A stretch of DNA of 64,000 nt from Streptomyces puniciscabiei (GTDB lineage: Bacteria > Actinomycetota > Actinomycetes > Streptomycetales > Streptomycetaceae): positions 2,246,501-2,310,500 of the forward strand of contig NZ_VFNX01000001.1 in NCBI RefSeq assembly GCF_006715785.1. The letters are read 5' to 3'. The notes below the pieces were generated by a model, which saw only the letters and a program-made list of their open reading frames with translations, ran no database searches and was not told where the DNA came from. Position numbers and translations under genes: made by a program. Shown piece by piece: positions 47,013 to 56,702 of this stretch (within the stretch, counting starts at the first letter, position 1; each line of letters starts with the position of its first letter).

Positions 47013-47624
47013 CTACCGGACCAGTCCCCAGCGGAAGCCGAGCGCCACCGCGTGGGCCCGGTCCGAGGCGCCGAGCTTCTTGAACAGGCGCCGCGCGTGC
47101 GTCTTGACGGTGTCCTCGGACAGGAAGAGCTCGCGACCGATCTCGGCGTTGGACCGGCCGTGGCTCATGCCCTCCAGCACCTGGATCTCGCGCGCGGTGA
47201 GCGTGGGCGCGGCGCCCATCTCGGCCGAGCGGAGCCGACGCGGGGCCAGCCGCCAGGTCGGGTCGGCGAGGGCCTGCGTCACCGTGGCGCGCAGCTCCGC
47301 GCGTGAGGCGTCCTTGTGCAGGTAGCCCCGGGCACCGGCGGCGACCGCGAGGGCCACGCCGTCCAGGTCCTCGGCGACGGTGAGCATGATGATGCGCGCG
47401 CCTGGGTCGGCGGACAGCAGACGGCGCACGGTTTCCACGCCGCCCAGGCCGGGCATGCGCACGTCCATCAGGATGAGGTCGGAGCGGTCGGCGCCCCAGC
47501 GGCGGAGGACTTCCTCGCCGTTGGCCGCCGTCGTCACGCGCTCGACACCGGGCACGGTCGCGACCGCGCGGCGGAGCGCCTCTCGGGCAAGCGGGGAGTC
47601 GTCGCAGACGAGGACGGATGTCAT
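47013..47624 (-). CDS. bldM: Atypical response regulator BldM
   Basis: 203-residue developmental regulator needed for aerial growth and sporulation. The receiver domain (1-120) keeps Asp54 in LMDVRMPG and 'VLVCDDSPLAREAL'. The C-terminal LuxR helix-turn-helix has 'LTAREIQVLEGMSHGRSNAEIG' (in part) and 'TVKTHARRLFKKLGASDR'. Established work shows BldM works as a homodimer or as a heterodimer with WhiI, and does not need phosphorylation of Asp54. The sequence and the adjacent divergent whiD make the identification secure. Expression in Streptomyces depends on sigma-BldN. Confidence 0.97.
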   Translation of the reverse strand: MTSVLVCDDSPLAREALRRAVATVPGVERVTTAANGEEVLRRWGADRSDLILMDVRMPGLGGVETVRRLLSADPGARIIMLTVAEDLDGVALAVAAGARGYLHKDASRAELRATVTQALADPTWRLAPRRLRSAEMGAAPTLTAREIQVLEGMSHGRSNAEIGRELFLSEDTVKTHARRLFKKLGASDRAHAVALGFRWGLVR

Positions 47625-47757
47625 GACCGCCCTCCGCAGCTGATGCGCGTCACCTTGAGCCTCCAGGCTGGTACGGAATCGTCACCTGTGCGGTCGACCG
47701 CCTCGGACGCCTGCCCGAGCGCTTGTGTTTTCAACCGCCTCCGCACTCTCAACGACG

Positions 47758-47775
47758 GTCACTCGAAAGAGTTAC
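47758..47775. promoter_or_regulatory. Near-palindrome in the bldM-whiD intergenic region
   Basis: GTCACTC-GAAA-GAGTTAC: two 7-base half sites with one mismatch and a 4-base spacer, 134 bases upstream of bldM in a 380-base, AT-enriched divergent promoter region. It resembles TCAC-type dyads reported for Streptomyces developmental regulators (BldM homodimer sites; BldD sites have a shorter spacer). Assignment to one of them is inference. Confidence 0.4.
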
Positions 47776-48004
47776 GGGGCTACGTGCCGTCTTCGGCACT
47801 CTACGTGAGGGGCTCGACACGGGGCAGACACGCACAACAGACCCTCAACTTTTCATCACAACTATGCCCCTTTCGGCCCCTTTTCTTCCCGTTTCACGGT
47901 GTCTGAGGCTAGATTCGCAATGAGTCATATTTTCATCTCCTTAGACCGGAGATGTACGGTCGATGGCACCGTATCCGCTCAGAACGGCTACAAGGGGTCA
48001 CGTA

Positions 48005-48334
48005 ATGGCAGATTTCTCCCGCCTTCCCGGACCGAACGCGGACCTGTGGGACTGGCAGCTGCTGGCTGCCTGCCGCGGCGTGGACAGCTCGCTCTTCTTC
48101 CACCCCGAGGGCGAGCGCGGGGCGGCTCGGAGCGCTCGCGAGAACTCGGCCAAGGAGGTCTGCATGAGGTGCCCTGTCCGCGCGGAGTGCGCGGCGCACG
48201 CACTGGCGGTACGCGAGCCGTACGGCGTGTGGGGCGGCCTGACCGAGGACGAGCGTGAGGAGTTGATGGGGCGTGCGCGCAACCGTCTGGTGACGGCCTC
48301 GGCCGCCGGCGCGGATACCACCCCGAACCATTGA
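48005..48334 (+). CDS. whiD: WhiB-like iron-sulfur regulator WhiD
   Basis: 109-residue Wbl protein. Four cysteines for the [4Fe-4S] cluster lie at 23, 53, 56 and 62 (C-x29-C-x2-C-x5-C), and GVWGG at 74-78 is the family turn motif. A basic C-terminus 'RARNRL' follows. WhiD is required for late stages of sporulation and binds the principal sigma factor region 4, as other Wbl proteins do. AAGGGG lies 7 bases before the ATG. Divergent from bldM; this pairing is conserved in Streptomyces. Confidence 0.96.
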   Translation: MADFSRLPGPNADLWDWQLLAACRGVDSSLFFHPEGERGAARSARENSAKEVCMRCPVRAECAAHALAVREPYGVWGGLTEDEREELMGRARNRLVTASAAGADTTPNH

Positions 48335-48491
48335 AGGAACGTTTCTGCACCCACCTTCCTCCGGGTGCGCCATTTCCCTCCGCCAGGGCACGCCGCGTCA
48401 CCACGCGCGTGCCCTTGATTCTGCCGCCGCCCGGGGGCCACGATTCCCCGCCGTACGACCGCGGCCCGGGCGCCCGGCCGCCCTCCGCCCC

Positions 48492-49391
48492 CTAGCCGCG
48501 CCCCGCTGCCCGGGCCAGCTGTTCCAGGGTCGCCGCCACGGCCGGCACCTGGGCCAGGTCGGGGAGGGTGAGGGCGACGATCTCGCGGCGTACCGCGGGT
48601 TCCAGCCGTACCGTGCGCACGCCTCTGGGCCGTACCGACTCCACCGCCAGCTGGGGCAGTACGGCGACCCCCAGGCCCGCGCCGACCAGGCCGACCACCG
48701 CGGGATAGTCGTCGGTGGCGAAGTCGATGCGCGGGGTGAAACCGGCCCCCTCGCAGACCTCGACCAGCTGGCCGCGACAGCGCGGGCAGCCCGCGATCCA
48801 GGGCTCCTGAGCCAGCTCGCCGATGGCGACGCTCTCCGCGCGCGCGAGCCGGTGCCGCTCGGGCACCAGCGCCACCAGGCGGTCCATCAGCAGGCGCCGT
48901 ACGACCAGGTCGTCCCACTCCTCGGCGACCGCCGCCCCCTCGTAGCGGAAGGCCAGGGCCAGGTCGCAGTCGCCCTCGCGGAGCAGCTCCACCGACCTCG
49001 GGGGCTCGGCCTCCTCCAGGGAGACGCGGGTGCCGGGGTGGGCGGCGCGCAGGGCGGCCAGGGCGGTGGGGACCAGGGTGGAGCTTCCGCTGGGGAAGGA
49101 GACCAGCCGGACCCGGCCGGCACGCAGGCCCGCGATGGCGGCGACCTCCTCCTCGGCCGCGGTGAGCCCCGCGAGGATGCCGGAGGCGTGCCTGACCAGG
49201 GCCTCCCCGGCCTGGGTCAGCCGCATCTCGCGGCCGCTGCGGACCAGCAGCGGAGTGCCGACCGAGGTCTCCAGTGCCTTCATCTGCTGGCTGACGGCGG
49301 GCTGGGTGCAGCCCAGTTCGCGCCCCGCCGCCGAGAAGGAGCCGGTGGCGGCGACGGCGCGCAGGACACGGAGATGACGGGCCTCGATCAC
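48492..49391 (-). CDS. LysR-family transcription regulator
   Basis: 299 residues. The N-terminal winged helix (about 1-60) has 'SFSAAGRELGCTQPAVSQQMKALE'. The C-terminal type 2 periplasmic-binding-like effector domain (about 90-299) follows. The GTG start is almost on top of AAGGG, so initiation may differ; no better start is visible. Divergent from the MOSC protein gene with an 80-base gap, making that gene its most likely target. Two close Cys residues in GCPRCRG (about 202-205) could allow redox or metal sensing. Confidence 0.9.
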   Translation of the reverse strand: MIEARHLRVLRAVAATGSFSAAGRELGCTQPAVSQQMKALETSVGTPLLVRSGREMRLTQAGEALVRHASGILAGLTAAEEEVAAIAGLRAGRVRLVSFPSGSSTLVPTALAALRAAHPGTRVSLEEAEPPRSVELLREGDCDLALAFRYEGAAVAEEWDDLVVRRLLMDRLVALVPERHRLARAESVAIGELAQEPWIAGCPRCRGQLVEVCEGAGFTPRIDFATDDYPAVVGLVGAGLGVAVLPQLAVESVRPRGVRTVRLEPAVRREIVALTLPDLAQVPAVAATLEQLARAAGRG

Positions 49392-49471
49392 CCCTTGAGC
49401 ATAAGGGCAGCTTGGGGATGGTGCGCGATATTCGCTCGACGCTTTGAGGTGTGGTCCCGTACCGTGCGGTC

Positions 49472-50140
49472 ATGAAGCTCCTCTCGGTCAATCTGGGCCG
49501 TCCGCAGCCGGTGCCGTACACGGACCAGGCGGACGGCGTGACAGGCATCGACAAGAAGCCGGCCGACGGGCCGGTGCGGGTGGCGGCGCCGGGCCCCAAG
49601 GGCGTCGGTGCGAGCGGGCTGGCCGGTGACGCGGTGTGCGACCTGCGGCATCACGGCGGGGACGAGCAGGCGGTGTACGCCTTCGCGCGCGAGGACCTGG
49701 ACGAGTGGGAGCGCGAACTCGGCCGACCGTTGGCCAACGGCTGCTTCGGGGAGAACCTGACGACGGACGGGGTGGACGTCTCCGGGGCGCTGATCGGCGA
49801 GCGCTGGCGGATCGGTTCCGGGCTGGTCCTCGAGGTGACCTCGGGTCGGATCCCGTGCCGTACGTTCCAGGGCCATCTGGGCGAACGGGGCTGGGTCAGG
49901 AGGTTCACACAGAAGGGCGCAACCGGTGCCTACCTCCGGGTGATCGAACCGGGTGAGATACGGGCGGGCGATCCGATCGAGATCGTGCACCGGCCGGACC
50001 ACGGCGTGACGGCAGCGCTGCAGTTCCGCGCGGTCACCACCGAGCGCGAGCTGCTGCCGCGACTGCTCGCGGCGGGCGAGGCCCTGCACTCGGAGTCCCT
50101 GAGGCGGGCTCGCAAGTACGTGGAGGAACAGCCGGGCTGA
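49472..50140 (+). CDS. MOSC domain protein (YiiM type)
   Basis: 222 residues. The MOSC domain (about 30-165) contains 'GDAVCDLRHHGGDEQAVYAF' and 'GENLTTDGVDVSGALIGERW', and the conserved Cys is in RIPCRTFQ (about 130). A helical YiiM-type C-terminal segment follows. MOSC proteins handle the sulfurated molybdenum cofactor; YiiM relatives detoxify N-hydroxylated bases. Start ATG 49472 gives the usual MKLLSVN opening. Divergent from the LysR gene. Confidence 0.88.
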   Translation: MKLLSVNLGRPQPVPYTDQADGVTGIDKKPADGPVRVAAPGPKGVGASGLAGDAVCDLRHHGGDEQAVYAFAREDLDEWERELGRPLANGCFGENLTTDGVDVSGALIGERWRIGSGLVLEVTSGRIPCRTFQGHLGERGWVRRFTQKGATGAYLRVIEPGEIRAGDPIEIVHRPDHGVTAALQFRAVTTERELLPRLLAAGEALHSESLRRARKYVEEQPG

Positions 50141-50439
50141 TCAGCCGTCAGCCGAATCCGACGGCGAACTGACCGGACCGGGGGGCCGGGCCGGGAGGGG
50201 TGGGGCCGGGCGCTGACGGGCCGGGGGGCTGAGCAGGCCGGGGGCTGGCGGCCGGGGAGCTGGCGGGTCGGGGGGCTGAGCGGGCCGACCGTGTCGACCA
50301 GGCCGGGCAGGCCAACCGAGCCGGGCAGGCCAACCGGGACAGCCGGGCTGAACAGGCCAAGCAGGCTGATCGGGCCGACCGGAAGGTCGGCTGGAAGGTC
50401 GGCTGGAAGGCGGTGCCCAGGAGATGGTCGGCCGGGAGG

Positions 50440-51235
50440 CGGGCAGCCGGGAGGCGGTCGTCCGAGAAACGGGCAGCCGGAAGACGGCCCCTGCAAGGCG
50501 GGCAGCCGCAAGACGTGCAGCCACAAGGCGGGCAGCCGCAAGACGTGCAGCCACAAGGCGGGCGATCGGCAGGTGGACAACCGGAAGACGGGCGACCGGA
50601 AGACGGTCAGCCGCGCGGTCGAGCGGGAGGCGGACAGCCGCAAGACGGGCGTACGGAAGACGGCCCCGCAAGGCAGGCAGCCGGAAGACGGCCTCCGCAA
50701 GGCGGGCAGCCGCAAGGCGGGCGACCGGAAGACGGGCAGACGCGCGGTCGACCGGGAGGCGGACAGCCGCAAGGCGGGTGACTGAGAGGCGGGCAGCCGC
50801 AAGGCAGGCAGCCGCAAGGCAGGCAGCCGCAAGGCGGGCGACCGGAAGGCGGTCAGCTGCAAGGCGGTCGTCCGAGAGGCGGTCGTCCGAGAGGCGGGCA
50901 GCCGGAAGACGGTCATCCGGAAGGCAGGCAACCACAAGGCGGTCGACCGGCAGGCGGTCAGCCACAAGACGGGCAGCCGGAAGACGGTCATCCGGAAGAC
51001 GGTCATCCGGAAGACGGCCCCCGCAGGGTGGTCGGCCGCCAGACGGTCGGCCGGAAGAAGGGCAGCCACAAGGCGGGCAGCCGGAAGACGGTCAGCCGCA
51101 AGGCGGTCGACCGAGAGGCGGGCAGCCGGAAGACGGTCATCCGGAAGACGGCCCCGCAACGCAGGCAGCCCCAAGGCAGGCAGCCCCGAGGCAAACAGCC
51201 GGCAGGCGGGCAGCCGCAAAGTGGGCGGCCTTGTG
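50440..51235. repeat. 15-bp minisatellite-like repeat array
   Basis: About 50 degenerate copies of a 15-base unit, consensus close to GGCAGCCGSAAGRCG (for example GGGCAGCCGCAAGGC, GGTCATCCGGAAGAC). Runs of several nearly exact copies occur, as at 50785-50850 and 50955-51020. Upstream, 50280-50440 has a looser repeat of GCCGGGCAGGCCAACCG type. Because the unit is a multiple of three, most frames stay open, but no frame has a start with ribosome-binding site. The array lies between the MOSC and SDR genes, which have no other spacer. I treat it as non-coding. Confidence 0.85.
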
Positions 51236-51379
51236 CGGGTTTGGGTTCGCTGTGGGGGGCCGGCCCTGCGAGGGCCGCGTTCGCAGGGCCGCGGGGGCCG
51301 TCGTACCGGGACACGCGGCGGCCAACTCCCTTGGTCGAGGGGAGCGGACGCGGGCGCTCCGGGTCAATACCCTTGGGCC

Positions 51380-52153
51380 ATGACAACGGCTCTGATTACG
51401 GGATCGACCGCGGGGATCGGTGCCGCGTTCGCGCGGCGGCTGGCGGCTGACGGGCACGACCTCGTCCTGGTGGCACGGGACACCAGGAGGCTGCGCGAAC
51501 AGGCGACCGAACTGCACGACCGGCACGGCATCGAGGTGGAGGTGCTGACCGCCGACCTGTCCGAGGACAAGGGCATCGAGACGGTGGCCGACCGCCTCGG
51601 CGACCGGAAGAACCCGGTCGACCTGCTGGTCAACAACGCCGGCTTCGGCAACAAGGGCCGCTATCTGGAGGTCCCCATGACCGACGAGCTCAGGATGCTC
51701 AAGGTGCACTGCGAGGCGGTGCTCCGGCTGACCTCGGCGGCGACCGAGGCGATGCGCGAGCGGGGCCGGGGCGGAGTCGTCAACGTCGCCTCCGTGGCCG
51801 CCTTCGTCCCCCGGGGCACCTACGGCGCTTCCAAGGCCTGGGTCGTGCAGTTCACGCAGGGCGCGGCCAAGGACCTGGCCGGCAGCGGTGTCCGCCTGAT
51901 GGCCCTGTGCCCCGGATTCGTGCGCACCGAGTTCCACCAGCGGGCCGGGATGGGCACGGACAACATCCCCGGCTGGATGTGGCTGGACGCCGACAAAGTG
52001 GTCGCGGCGGCCCTGTCCGACCTGGCCCGCGGCAAGTCCCTGTCGATCCCCGATCCCCGCTACAAGGCGCTGATGGGCCTGGTCAAGGTCACCCCGCGGG
52101 GGCTGCTGGGCGGAGTCACTTCGAAGACGGGGCGGAAGTACGGGCCCCAGTAG
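51380..52153 (+). CDS. Short-chain dehydrogenase/reductase
   Basis: 257-residue NAD(P)-dependent oxidoreductase. The cofactor motif GSTAGIG is at about 7-13, NNAGFG at about 85-90, the catalytic Ser in 'VNVASVAAF' and YGASK (Tyr about 150, Lys about 154). The C-terminus ends with 'GVTSKTGRKYGPQ'. This is the classical SDR length. The substrate is unknown. The ATG lacks a strong ribosome-binding site. The frame is open upstream into the 15-bp repeat array, but the family's N-terminus starts exactly at this ATG. Confidence 0.9.
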   Translation: MTTALITGSTAGIGAAFARRLAADGHDLVLVARDTRRLREQATELHDRHGIEVEVLTADLSEDKGIETVADRLGDRKNPVDLLVNNAGFGNKGRYLEVPMTDELRMLKVHCEAVLRLTSAATEAMRERGRGGVVNVASVAAFVPRGTYGASKAWVVQFTQGAAKDLAGSGVRLMALCPGFVRTEFHQRAGMGTDNIPGWMWLDADKVVAAALSDLARGKSLSIPDPRYKALMGLVKVTPRGLLGGVTSKTGRKYGPQ

Positions 52154-52639
52154 GCTCCCGGCCGGCGACACGGACAGGCCGGACACCCGTCCGGAGCACG
52201 TCCGCCGTGAGCCGCCCGGCCTGACCGGCGTCCGTTGTCGTACCGGCGAATCCGCGGGAGCGAGGTACTCGCACCGTCGGCCGGCGCGACCGCGGCCTCG
52301 TCGTTGTGTGCTCCGACGCGTGCCGTCACGAAGCGGGCCGTCACGAAGCACCGCGCGATGCGTACGCCTTTCGGCGGGTGGAGCACGCACCTGACCATCG
52401 GCTCGGCCAACTCCTGCAGTCGGGCGGCCGGTTCGCGCGGAGTGCGCGACGGGCCCGGCCAGGGTGAGCCGAGCATGGCGGCGGCGCCGGTGGCGCGGTC
52501 GTGATCGCCGGTGACGGCGACCGGCCCCGTCCCGCTCCCTCGTCCCACTCCCCCGTGCCGGAAGAACCCCAGCGGGACGTAAGTGGCGTACAAGAATAAA
52601 ATGGGCGTGACGATCTCTGCCGGCCTGGGAGGCGGCGTC
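52154..52639. other. 486-base gap without a supported gene
   Basis: A 90-codon plus frame (52235-52504) and a longer minus frame exist, but neither has a ribosome-binding site nor a recognisable domain. GTCACGAAGC occurs twice in tandem (about 52325-52350). The end of the gap should hold the promoter of the ABM/SnoaL gene. Confidence 0.5.
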
Positions 52640-53347
52640 ATGACCTTCGTACAGCTCATCGAGTGCAGGACGAGCCGGCTGGACGAGATGAACCGGCTCA
52701 TGGACGACTGGGTCGCGCAGACCAAGGGGAAACGGACGGCGACGCACGCGCTGGTCGGCAAGGACCGGTCGGACGCGTCGCACATCGTCGAAGTGGTGGA
52801 GTTCCCGTCGTACGACGAGGCGGTGCGGAACTCGAAGCTCCCGGAGACCGACAGGATCTTCCAGGAGCTGGTCGCGCTGTGCGAAGAGACGCCGACGTTC
52901 ACCGACCTGGACGTCGTGCGGGACGAGCGGCTGGCCGAGGACACCGTGCGGCGGTTCTACGAGACTCTCGCGACCGCGGGTGAACTGCCGCCCCTCAACG
53001 ACCTGCTGGACGAGGACATCCACAGCCACGATCCGGTGAACCCGCAGGACACCATCGGCCTGGACAACGTCCGCGCGGAGTACCGGATGTGGCGCGGCGC
53101 CTTCGACTTCACGTTCACGCTCGAGGACGTGCTCACCCAGGACGACCGGGCCTGCGCACGCTGGACCTGGAACGCCACGCACAAGGGCGACTTCCTGGGG
53201 ATCCCGCCGACCGGGAGGAAGGTCACCATGACCGGGACGACGCTGTTCCGCTTCGGTGACAACGGCAAGATCGCCGAGACCTGGTGGCAGGAGGACCAGC
53301 TGGGGCTGATGCAACAGCTGGGCGCGCTGGACGAGTTGGAGCAGTAG
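52640..53347 (+). CDS. Fusion of an ABM-like barrel and a SnoaL-like ester cyclase domain
   Basis: 235 residues. The N-terminal 95 residues ('FVQLIECRTSRLDEMNRLMD', 'ASHIVEVVEFPSYDEAV') look like a dimeric alpha-beta barrel (ABM/YCII-like). Residues about 105-230 ('VRRFYETLATAGELPPLNDL', 'FTLEDVLTQDDRACARWTW', 'GTTLFRFGDNGKIAETWW') form a SnoaL/ester-cyclase-type NTF2-like domain. GGGAGG lies 6 bases before the ATG. No polyketide genes are near, so a role in detoxification or small-molecule metabolism is as likely as cyclisation. Confidence 0.8.
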   Translation: MTFVQLIECRTSRLDEMNRLMDDWVAQTKGKRTATHALVGKDRSDASHIVEVVEFPSYDEAVRNSKLPETDRIFQELVALCEETPTFTDLDVVRDERLAEDTVRRFYETLATAGELPPLNDLLDEDIHSHDPVNPQDTIGLDNVRAEYRMWRGAFDFTFTLEDVLTQDDRACARWTWNATHKGDFLGIPPTGRKVTMTGTTLFRFGDNGKIAETWWQEDQLGLMQQLGALDELEQ

Positions 53348-53376
53348 GAGGCTTCTTCACCGGCCCGGGCAGGCAG

Positions 53377-53408
53377 AAGGCCCGGCACCCCCGAGGGCGC
53401 CGGGCCTT
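53377..53408. terminator. Bidirectional terminator before groEL1
   Basis: AAGGCCCGGC / GCCGGGCCTT, a perfect 10-bp stem with a 12-base loop, between the convergent ABM/SnoaL gene and groEL1. Confidence 0.8.
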
Positions 53409-53423
53409 ACGCAGTGAGCTGCC

Positions 53424-55115
<1,692 letters not shown>

Positions 55116-55174
55116 TTATCGGTCGCGGGGGCCAGGGGCGCAGCTCAAAAGCAATGAATTGCTTCGAGGTGGTC

Positions 55175-55483
55175 TTACTTCTCGATGATCGCGAGCACGT
55201 CGCGAGCCGAGAGGACGAGGTACTCCTCGCCGTTGTACTTCACCTCGGTGCCGCCGTACTTGCTGTACAGGACGACGTCGCCGACCTTGACGTCGAGCGG
55301 AAGGCGCTCGCCGTTCTCGAACCGGCCCGGGCCCACGGCGAGGACGGCGCCCTCCTGGGGCTTCTCCTTCGCGGTGTCCGGGATGACCAGGCCAGAGGCC
55401 GTGGTCTGCTCGGCGTCCAGCGGCTGGACCACGATGCGGTCCTCGAGCGGCTTGATGGCAACCTTGGAGCTGGCGGTCGTCAC
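55175..55483 (-). CDS. groES: 10-kDa co-chaperonin GroES
   Basis: 102-residue lid of the GroEL cage. '[20 protein letters not shown]' with the mobile loop that follows ('[16 protein letters not shown]'), and '[17 protein letters not shown]', are all standard. Starts at GTG behind a strong GGGGGAGG. The first gene of the groES-groEL1 operon, preceded by two CIRCE operators. Confidence 0.97.
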   Translation of the reverse strand: MTTASSKVAIKPLEDRIVVQPLDAEQTTASGLVIPDTAKEKPQEGAVLAVGPGRFENGERLPLDVKVGDVVLYSKYGGTEVKYNGEEYLVLSARDVLAIIEK

Positions 55484-55582
55484 GATCCGACCTCCCCCTT
55501 CGGAGATCTCACGGGGTTAACTGTCTGAGGTGGCGACCAGGTCGATCCGTCGTCGCGGGTGCCGGACCTGCCCGTCGCTTTG

Positions 55583-55609
55583 TTGGCACTCTCACCTGCG
55601 GAGTGCCAG
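55583..55609. promoter_or_regulatory. CIRCE operator 1 (HrcA site) upstream of groES
   Basis: TTGGCACTC-N9-GAGTGCCAG, matching the CIRCE consensus TTAGCACTC-N9-GAGTGCTAA with few changes; 100 bases upstream of the groES start. Confidence 0.93.
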
Positions 55610-55629
55610 AGCCGAGACTATGACCGGGG

Positions 55630-55656
55630 TTAGCACTCGGTCAAGCGGAGTGCCAA
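55630..55656. promoter_or_regulatory. CIRCE operator 2 (HrcA site) upstream of groES
   Basis: TTAGCACTC-N9-GAGTGCCAA. The left arm is identical to consensus and the right arm differs at one base. The two CIRCE copies are 47 bases apart, about 4.5 helical turns. Confidence 0.95.
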
Positions 55657-55728
55657 TGCCGTGCGGCGCGTCGGCCGGATCTTTGCCGGCGCCTGGGTTG
55701 TTCGGTGGCCCTGAGTTGCCCCGCCGCC

Positions 55729-55800
55729 CTGGGGGCTGCCGCCCCCGGACCCCCGCTGTCGGGCCTGGCGGCCCTCGCCCTCGAACGCCGGACGGGCTGG
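55729..55800. repeat. Interspersed Streptomyces intergenic repeat element
   Basis: The GGGGGCTGCCGCCCCCGGACCCC hairpin segment, shown here in part, is followed by CTCGAACGCCGGACGGGCTGG. From memory this combination recurs in many intergenic gaps of Streptomyces genomes. It fills the space between groES control sites and the deacetylase gene end. It may also act as a terminator for the deacetylase operon. Confidence 0.55.
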
Positions 55801-55841
55801 TTCTTGCCGACCCTCGCTGAAACACCGGCAAACCGAAAGTC

Positions 55842-56702
55842 CTACAGGTAATCCTCCAGCCGCCCCACCGTCAGCCCCCTCTGCTGCACCCTCCGCAGCA
55901 CCCGCGCCGTACGTTCCCTGAGGCTCGGGCCCGTCGTCTCGTCCGGGCCGACCAGGATGACGTCGCCGGGGCGGAGGTGGTGTTCGCCGTGGGTGTAGAC
56001 CAGGTCGGTCGGGGTCATCGCGGCGCGCCAGAGGACGACCGTGGAGATGCCGCAGCCGGCCGCCGCGCGCAGGGTGGTGTGGTCGTACGAGCCGTACGGC
56101 GGGCGGAAGAGGCGGGCGGTGAGGCCGAGGCGGGATCTGAGCCGGTCCTGCTGGCCGCAGATCTCGGCGCGCTGCCCGGCGTACGGCAGTCCGGCGAGCG
56201 CGCGGTGGTCGAGGGTGTGGTTCTGGATGCCGGCGCCGAGCCGGTGCAGGCGGGCGAAGTGGCCGTAGGCGGGGCCGGCGACGCTGTCGGTGAGGAACAT
56301 GCTGACCGGGAGCCGGAGTTCGCGGACCATGTCGACGAAGCGGGGGTCCTGGTCGGCGCCGTCGTCGTAGGTGAGGAAGACGACCCGGTCGTGGGTGGGG
56401 ACGTGGTCCACGACGCGGGGCAGGGTGCGGCCGCCGGTCTGCGGGGTGAGGGCGAGGGCGTGGGCGGCGGGCTGCGGCGGGCGGGCGAGGGGCTCGGTCA
56501 GGCCCCAGCGGCGGTAGGTCTGGTCGGGGGCGGCCCCGTGCGGGCGCACCCCCTCGGCGGCCTTCTTGCCGAGGCGTTCGATGGGGTCGACGGACTGGGC
56601 GCAGCCGCTGAGGAGCAGGGCCGAGGCGAGGAGCGCACCGAGGTACCGGCCCGGGCGGCGCCGCTCGGAGCCCGCTCTGCGGTACCCCGCCCCCGGCCTC
56701 AC
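55842..56702 (-). CDS. Polysaccharide deacetylase-family lipoprotein (second of pair)
   Basis: 286 residues from a GTG that overlaps the upstream gene's stop by 4 bases (GTGA). An N-terminal basic stretch and hydrophobic core end in the lipobox LLSGC (Cys about 34), so it is a lipoprotein. The NodB domain (about 105-280) keeps TYDDG with the metal Asp, NHTLDH (HxxxH) and RPPYG. The last motif, normally with a catalytic His, reads 'DVILVGPDE' and lacks it. The partner gene keeps that His. Substrate is probably wall glycan or another N-acetylated polymer; activity is uncertain. Confidence 0.87.
   Translation of the reverse strand: MRPGAGYRRAGSERRRPGRYLGALLASALLLSGCAQSVDPIERLGKKAAEGVRPHGAAPDQTYRRWGLTEPLARPPQPAAHALALTPQTGGRTLPRVVDHVPTHDRVVFLTYDDGADQDPRFVDMVRELRLPVSMFLTDSVAGPAYGHFARLHRLGAGIQNHTLDHRALAGLPYAGQRAEICGQQDRLRSRLGLTARLFRPPYGSYDHTTLRAAAGCGISTVVLWRAAMTPTDLVYTHGEHHLRPGDVILVGPDETTGPSLRERTARVLRRVQQRGLTVGRLEDYL

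Noticed and set aside
50141..50965. Minus-strand pentapeptide-repeat protein
   Set aside because: Repeated CTT Leu codons give third-position GC far below the neighbours, and no ribosome-binding site precedes the ATG; the pattern follows from the 15-bp DNA repeat.
50786..51379. N-terminal extension of the SDR protein into the repeat array
   Set aside because: The frame is open but the SDR fold begins exactly at the ATG at 51380, and nothing upstream resembles a domain.
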